DNA of 16,642 nt, taken from the NCBI GenBank assembly GCA_021791455.1, contig JAJYWM010000127.1:1-16642 (forward strand), given 5' to 3'. This DNA comes from a bacterium. GTDB taxonomy: Bacteria; Chloroflexota; Dormibacteria; UBA8260; Bog-877. Shown here one piece after another: positions 15,168-16,642 of the stretch (positions within the stretch are counted from its first letter, which is position 1; every line of letters starts with the position of its first letter). Position numbers and translations under genes: made by a program. The notes below the pieces were generated by a model. The model made no database searches, was not told where the DNA came from, and worked only from the letters and a program-made list of their open reading frames with translations.

Positions 15168-15298
15168 GGTGACGCCCGGGCGGGGATTGGAACATGCCAC
15201 TGGCAGGCCCGGATCGGCCCGGGCCAGAGCAGGCGCCGCAAGTCCCGGCCCCTTCGACAAGCTGCGGCTTGCAGCGCCTGGGATCAAGAAGGGTCGGC

Positions 15299-15361
15299 GC
15301 CTGTGCCTCGGTGGACGCACAGGCAGCCTGGATCTTCACTGGGTGAAGCTTGGCCCAGTGA
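15299..15361. repeat. Tandem hairpins of identical geometry
   Basis: Two perfect 8-bp stems with 10-base loops follow each other. The first is GCCTGTGC/GCACAGGC (15299-15306 and 15317-15324). The second is TCACTGGG/CCCAGTGA (15336-15343 and 15354-15361). They are separated by 11 bases and their stem sequences are unrelated. A third, smaller stem, GCTGC/GCAGC, lies just before them (15261-15275). They may be part of a structured RNA or tandem termination signals; no T-run follows on either strand. Confidence 0.55.
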
Positions 15362-15707
15362 CCTTCCGCCCACCGGGTTTGGTTGGGGCTGAGCGGTGGA
15401 CGGCCACTCATTGCCCACGGAGTCGGAGTACCCCATGTTCGGCGGCCGCATGACCATCGCCTTCAGGCGCGTGGACTCGTCGGGCGGAGACCCGAGGGGC
15501 CGTCGTCTGATCGATCCACGGCTCTGTGGGGCTTGGGCGTGGACCTTCTAACCCTGCGGGCCTGAGCGCGGTCGAAAGGTGAGTTCAGAGCCGATGGGTG
15601 GGCCGACCGAGTCCGATCGGAGGACGGTGGGGCAGTCAGCGGGGAAGGTCGAGCGGGGGGTGAGCGCAGGGCGCAGTCGGCCTCACATCCCCGGGAAGGT
15701 AACCAAC

Positions 15708-16364
15708 GTGGGGAACGACGTCCCCCGCGTCCCAGAGGGGGTTCGGATCGACGGGGGCAGATCCTTCACCCTAAGGCTGACTCAGGCCGCCCTGAGGCTG
15801 CTGATGCGTTGGCTGGCCAGAGGTGGACTCCAGGTGCGGGGGCTTGAGATGGTTCCGGAGGCAGGCCCTATCCTGGTGTGCTCCAACCATCTATCCAACC
15901 TCGACCCCCTGGTGTTCGGGGCTGTATTCCCCCGAGTGATGCACGCCATGGCCAAGGTGGAGATGTTCTCCAATCCTGTGCTCAGAGCCTACCTGCGGCG
16001 GTGCAATTGCTTTCCGGTCCGGCGGGGAGCCCCGGACAGGCAGGCACTCCGGGCGGCCGAGCTGGTCCTGGGTTCGGGAGGGACCCTGGTGCTGTTCCCG
16101 GAGGGACACCGCGGCGACGGGTCGAACCTGCAGGCGTTTGAACCCGGGGTCGGATACATCGCGATGCGCAGTCGAGCGGTGGTGCTTCCGTGTGCCCTCT
16201 GGGGTACGGAACAAGCGCTGCCCAAGGGAAGGCTGATACCGCGCCGCGCCCGGATCCACCTCACGATCGGCAGGCCCTTTCAGCCCCAGGGGGCGTCACC
16301 CGCTGAGATGAGCGAGGAGATCCAGCAGCGGGTTGCGGAGCTGCTGCCGGATACCTATCGATAG
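15708..16364 (+). CDS. 1-acyl-sn-glycerol-3-phosphate acyltransferase (PlsC-like)
   Basis: Members of this family acylate lysophosphatidic acid or related acceptors at the inner face of the membrane during phospholipid synthesis. The 218-residue protein contains the four acyltransferase blocks in order: NHLSNLDP (the NHx4D catalytic motif), FPVRRGAPDRQALR, LVLFPEGHRGDGSNLQAFEPGVG (acceptor-binding EG motif), and VVLPCALWGTEQALPKG. The hydrophobic segment before the first block (ALRLLMRWLARGGL) could associate with the membrane. The frame is open back to GTG 15579, but GTG 15708 has a clear GGGAAGG eight bases upstream, the N-terminal extra residues look unlike the family, and the shorter form matches usual length, so I prefer 15708. 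It could equally act on other lipids. Its TAG abuts the stop of the convergent FKBP gene. Confidence 0.85.
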   Translation: MGNDVPRVPEGVRIDGGRSFTLRLTQAALRLLMRWLARGGLQVRGLEMVPEAGPILVCSNHLSNLDPLVFGAVFPRVMHAMAKVEMFSNPVLRAYLRRCNCFPVRRGAPDRQALRAAELVLGSGGTLVLFPEGHRGDGSNLQAFEPGVGYIAMRSRAVVLPCALWGTEQALPKGRLIPRRARIHLTIGRPFQPQGASPAEMSEEIQQRVAELLPDTYR

Positions 16365-16642
16365 TCAGCCCACGGACACCAGGGTGATGGTGAAGATCAG
16401 GGTCGAATTGGCGGGGATCTTCGGACTGGGGCTGGTGCAGCCGTAACCCAGGGCGGGCGGGATCACCAGCTCGCGCACACCGCCCACCTTCATTCCCGGA
16501 ACTCCCTCGACCCATCCTTCGATCACCTTGCCGGCCGCCAGGGTGAGTGAGACCGGCTTGCCGTGGTTGTCAACGGCGCTGCTGTCGAAGACGGTGCCGT
16601 TGGCCAACTTCCCCACGTAGGTCACGCTCACGGTGGAGTCGA
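16365..16642 (-). CDS. FKBP-type peptidyl-prolyl cis-trans isomerase, 5' end beyond the window
   Basis: The visible 91 residues are the core of an FKBP domain, which catalyses cis-trans isomerisation of proline bonds and helps protein folding. Recognisable parts are STVSVTYVGKLANGTVFDSS, KVIEGWVEGVPGMKVGGVREL (the central active-site strand and helix with Trp), VIPPALGYG, and the final IPANSTLIFTITLVSV. The loop CTSPSPK replaces the common glycine-rich stretch before IPANS. The frame is open to the window edge and the domain normally has further residues before STVSV, so the start, and any signal peptide or lipoprotein anchor, lies outside. GTG 16631 is an internal codon, not a convincing start. 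It is convergent with the acyltransferase with no bases between the stop codons. Confidence 0.88.
   Translation of the reverse strand, partial: DSTVSVTYVGKLANGTVFDSSAVDNHGKPVSLTLAAGKVIEGWVEGVPGMKVGGVRELVIPPALGYGCTSPSPKIPANSTLIFTITLVSVG

Larger units (their letters stand above)
14812..15707. other. Long intergenic region with inverted and direct repeats
   Basis: Nearly 900 bases lie between the tRNA and the acyltransferase start codon; if the acyltransferase starts at GTG 15579, the gap is 767 bases. No reading frame here resembles a known protein, and the longest reverse-strand frames run into the antisense of the tRNA. The region is rich in local symmetry: a hairpin after the tRNA (14822-14840), two competing hairpins at 14880-14915, a 13-base direct repeat (15110-15122 and 15155-15167), a small hairpin at 15261-15275, and two hairpins of identical geometry at 15299-15324 and 15336-15361. 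This could be a structured RNA or a decayed mobile segment next to a tRNA. I cannot assign it. Confidence 0.5.

Noticed and set aside
14757..15411. Reverse-strand frames of 187 and 212 residues whose ends contain WWIRTTD and LVDSNHRPSP
   Set aside because: These endings are the well-known antisense translations of a tRNA gene (here tRNA-Arg). The rest shows no similarity to known proteins.
14738..15707. Integrated element using tRNA-Arg as attachment site
   Set aside because: No second copy of the tRNA 3' end is visible in the window, and there is no integrase or mobile gene.
1..16642. CRISPR array, insertion sequence or toxin-antitoxin pair
   Set aside because: No regularly spaced repeats, transposase motifs, terminal inverted repeats with target duplications, or toxin/antitoxin-like small gene pairs were seen.

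Overview
The window is about 16.6 kb of very GC-rich DNA with strong G/C preference at third codon positions, several GTG starts and tightly packed genes. The gene content (fused succinate dehydrogenase/fumarate reductase, phosphoketolase plus acetate kinase, a proton-pumping P-type ATPase, a UspA-like stress protein) fits a free-living high-GC bacterium of the actinobacterial or deep-branching soil type (Actinomycetota, Chloroflexota or Dormibacterota-like). This placement is an inference from gene content and composition. No rRNA or other phylogenetic marker is present.

Layout. 1-68: tail of an unidentified upstream gene. 80-2686 (+): one 868-residue protein joining the flavoprotein and iron-sulfur subunits of succinate dehydrogenase/fumarate reductase. 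It converges on a universal stress protein gene (2706-3137, -), and a perfect 12-bp hairpin holds both stop codons. 3313-4695 (-): flavoprotein disulfide reductase of the dihydrolipoamide dehydrogenase type. 4856-8318 (-): a two-gene operon, phosphoketolase (xfp) then acetate kinase (ackA), separated by one base. 8319-9184: a non-coding stretch with the decayed start of a HAD / beta-phosphoglucomutase-like hydrolase gene and possible control sites. 9185-11671 (+): P3A-type plasma-membrane H+-ATPase. 12017-13948 (+): B12-binding-domain radical SAM protein. 13977-14648 (-): histidine phosphatase. 14738-14811 (+): tRNA-Arg(TCT). 14812-15707: a long intergenic region rich in inverted and direct repeats. 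15708-16364 (+): PlsC-type acyltransferase. 16365-16642 (-): FKBP-type prolyl isomerase, cut by the window end.

How the genes may work together. Phosphoketolase turns xylulose-5-phosphate or fructose-6-phosphate into acetyl phosphate, and acetate kinase converts this to acetate and ATP, an oxygen-independent ATP-yielding bypass. A succinate dehydrogenase/fumarate reductase, a proton-exporting ATPase and a stress protein lie nearby. Together they suggest a locus for energy and pH homeostasis when respiration or carbon supply is limiting. The genes are on both strands and are not one operon, so this is a neighbourhood inference. No CRISPR array, insertion sequence or prophage gene was seen, and no clearly new multi-gene system. 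The most unusual items are the Sdh fusion, the HAD pseudogene, the orphan radical SAM protein with a possible coupled small ORF, and the structured region after the tRNA.
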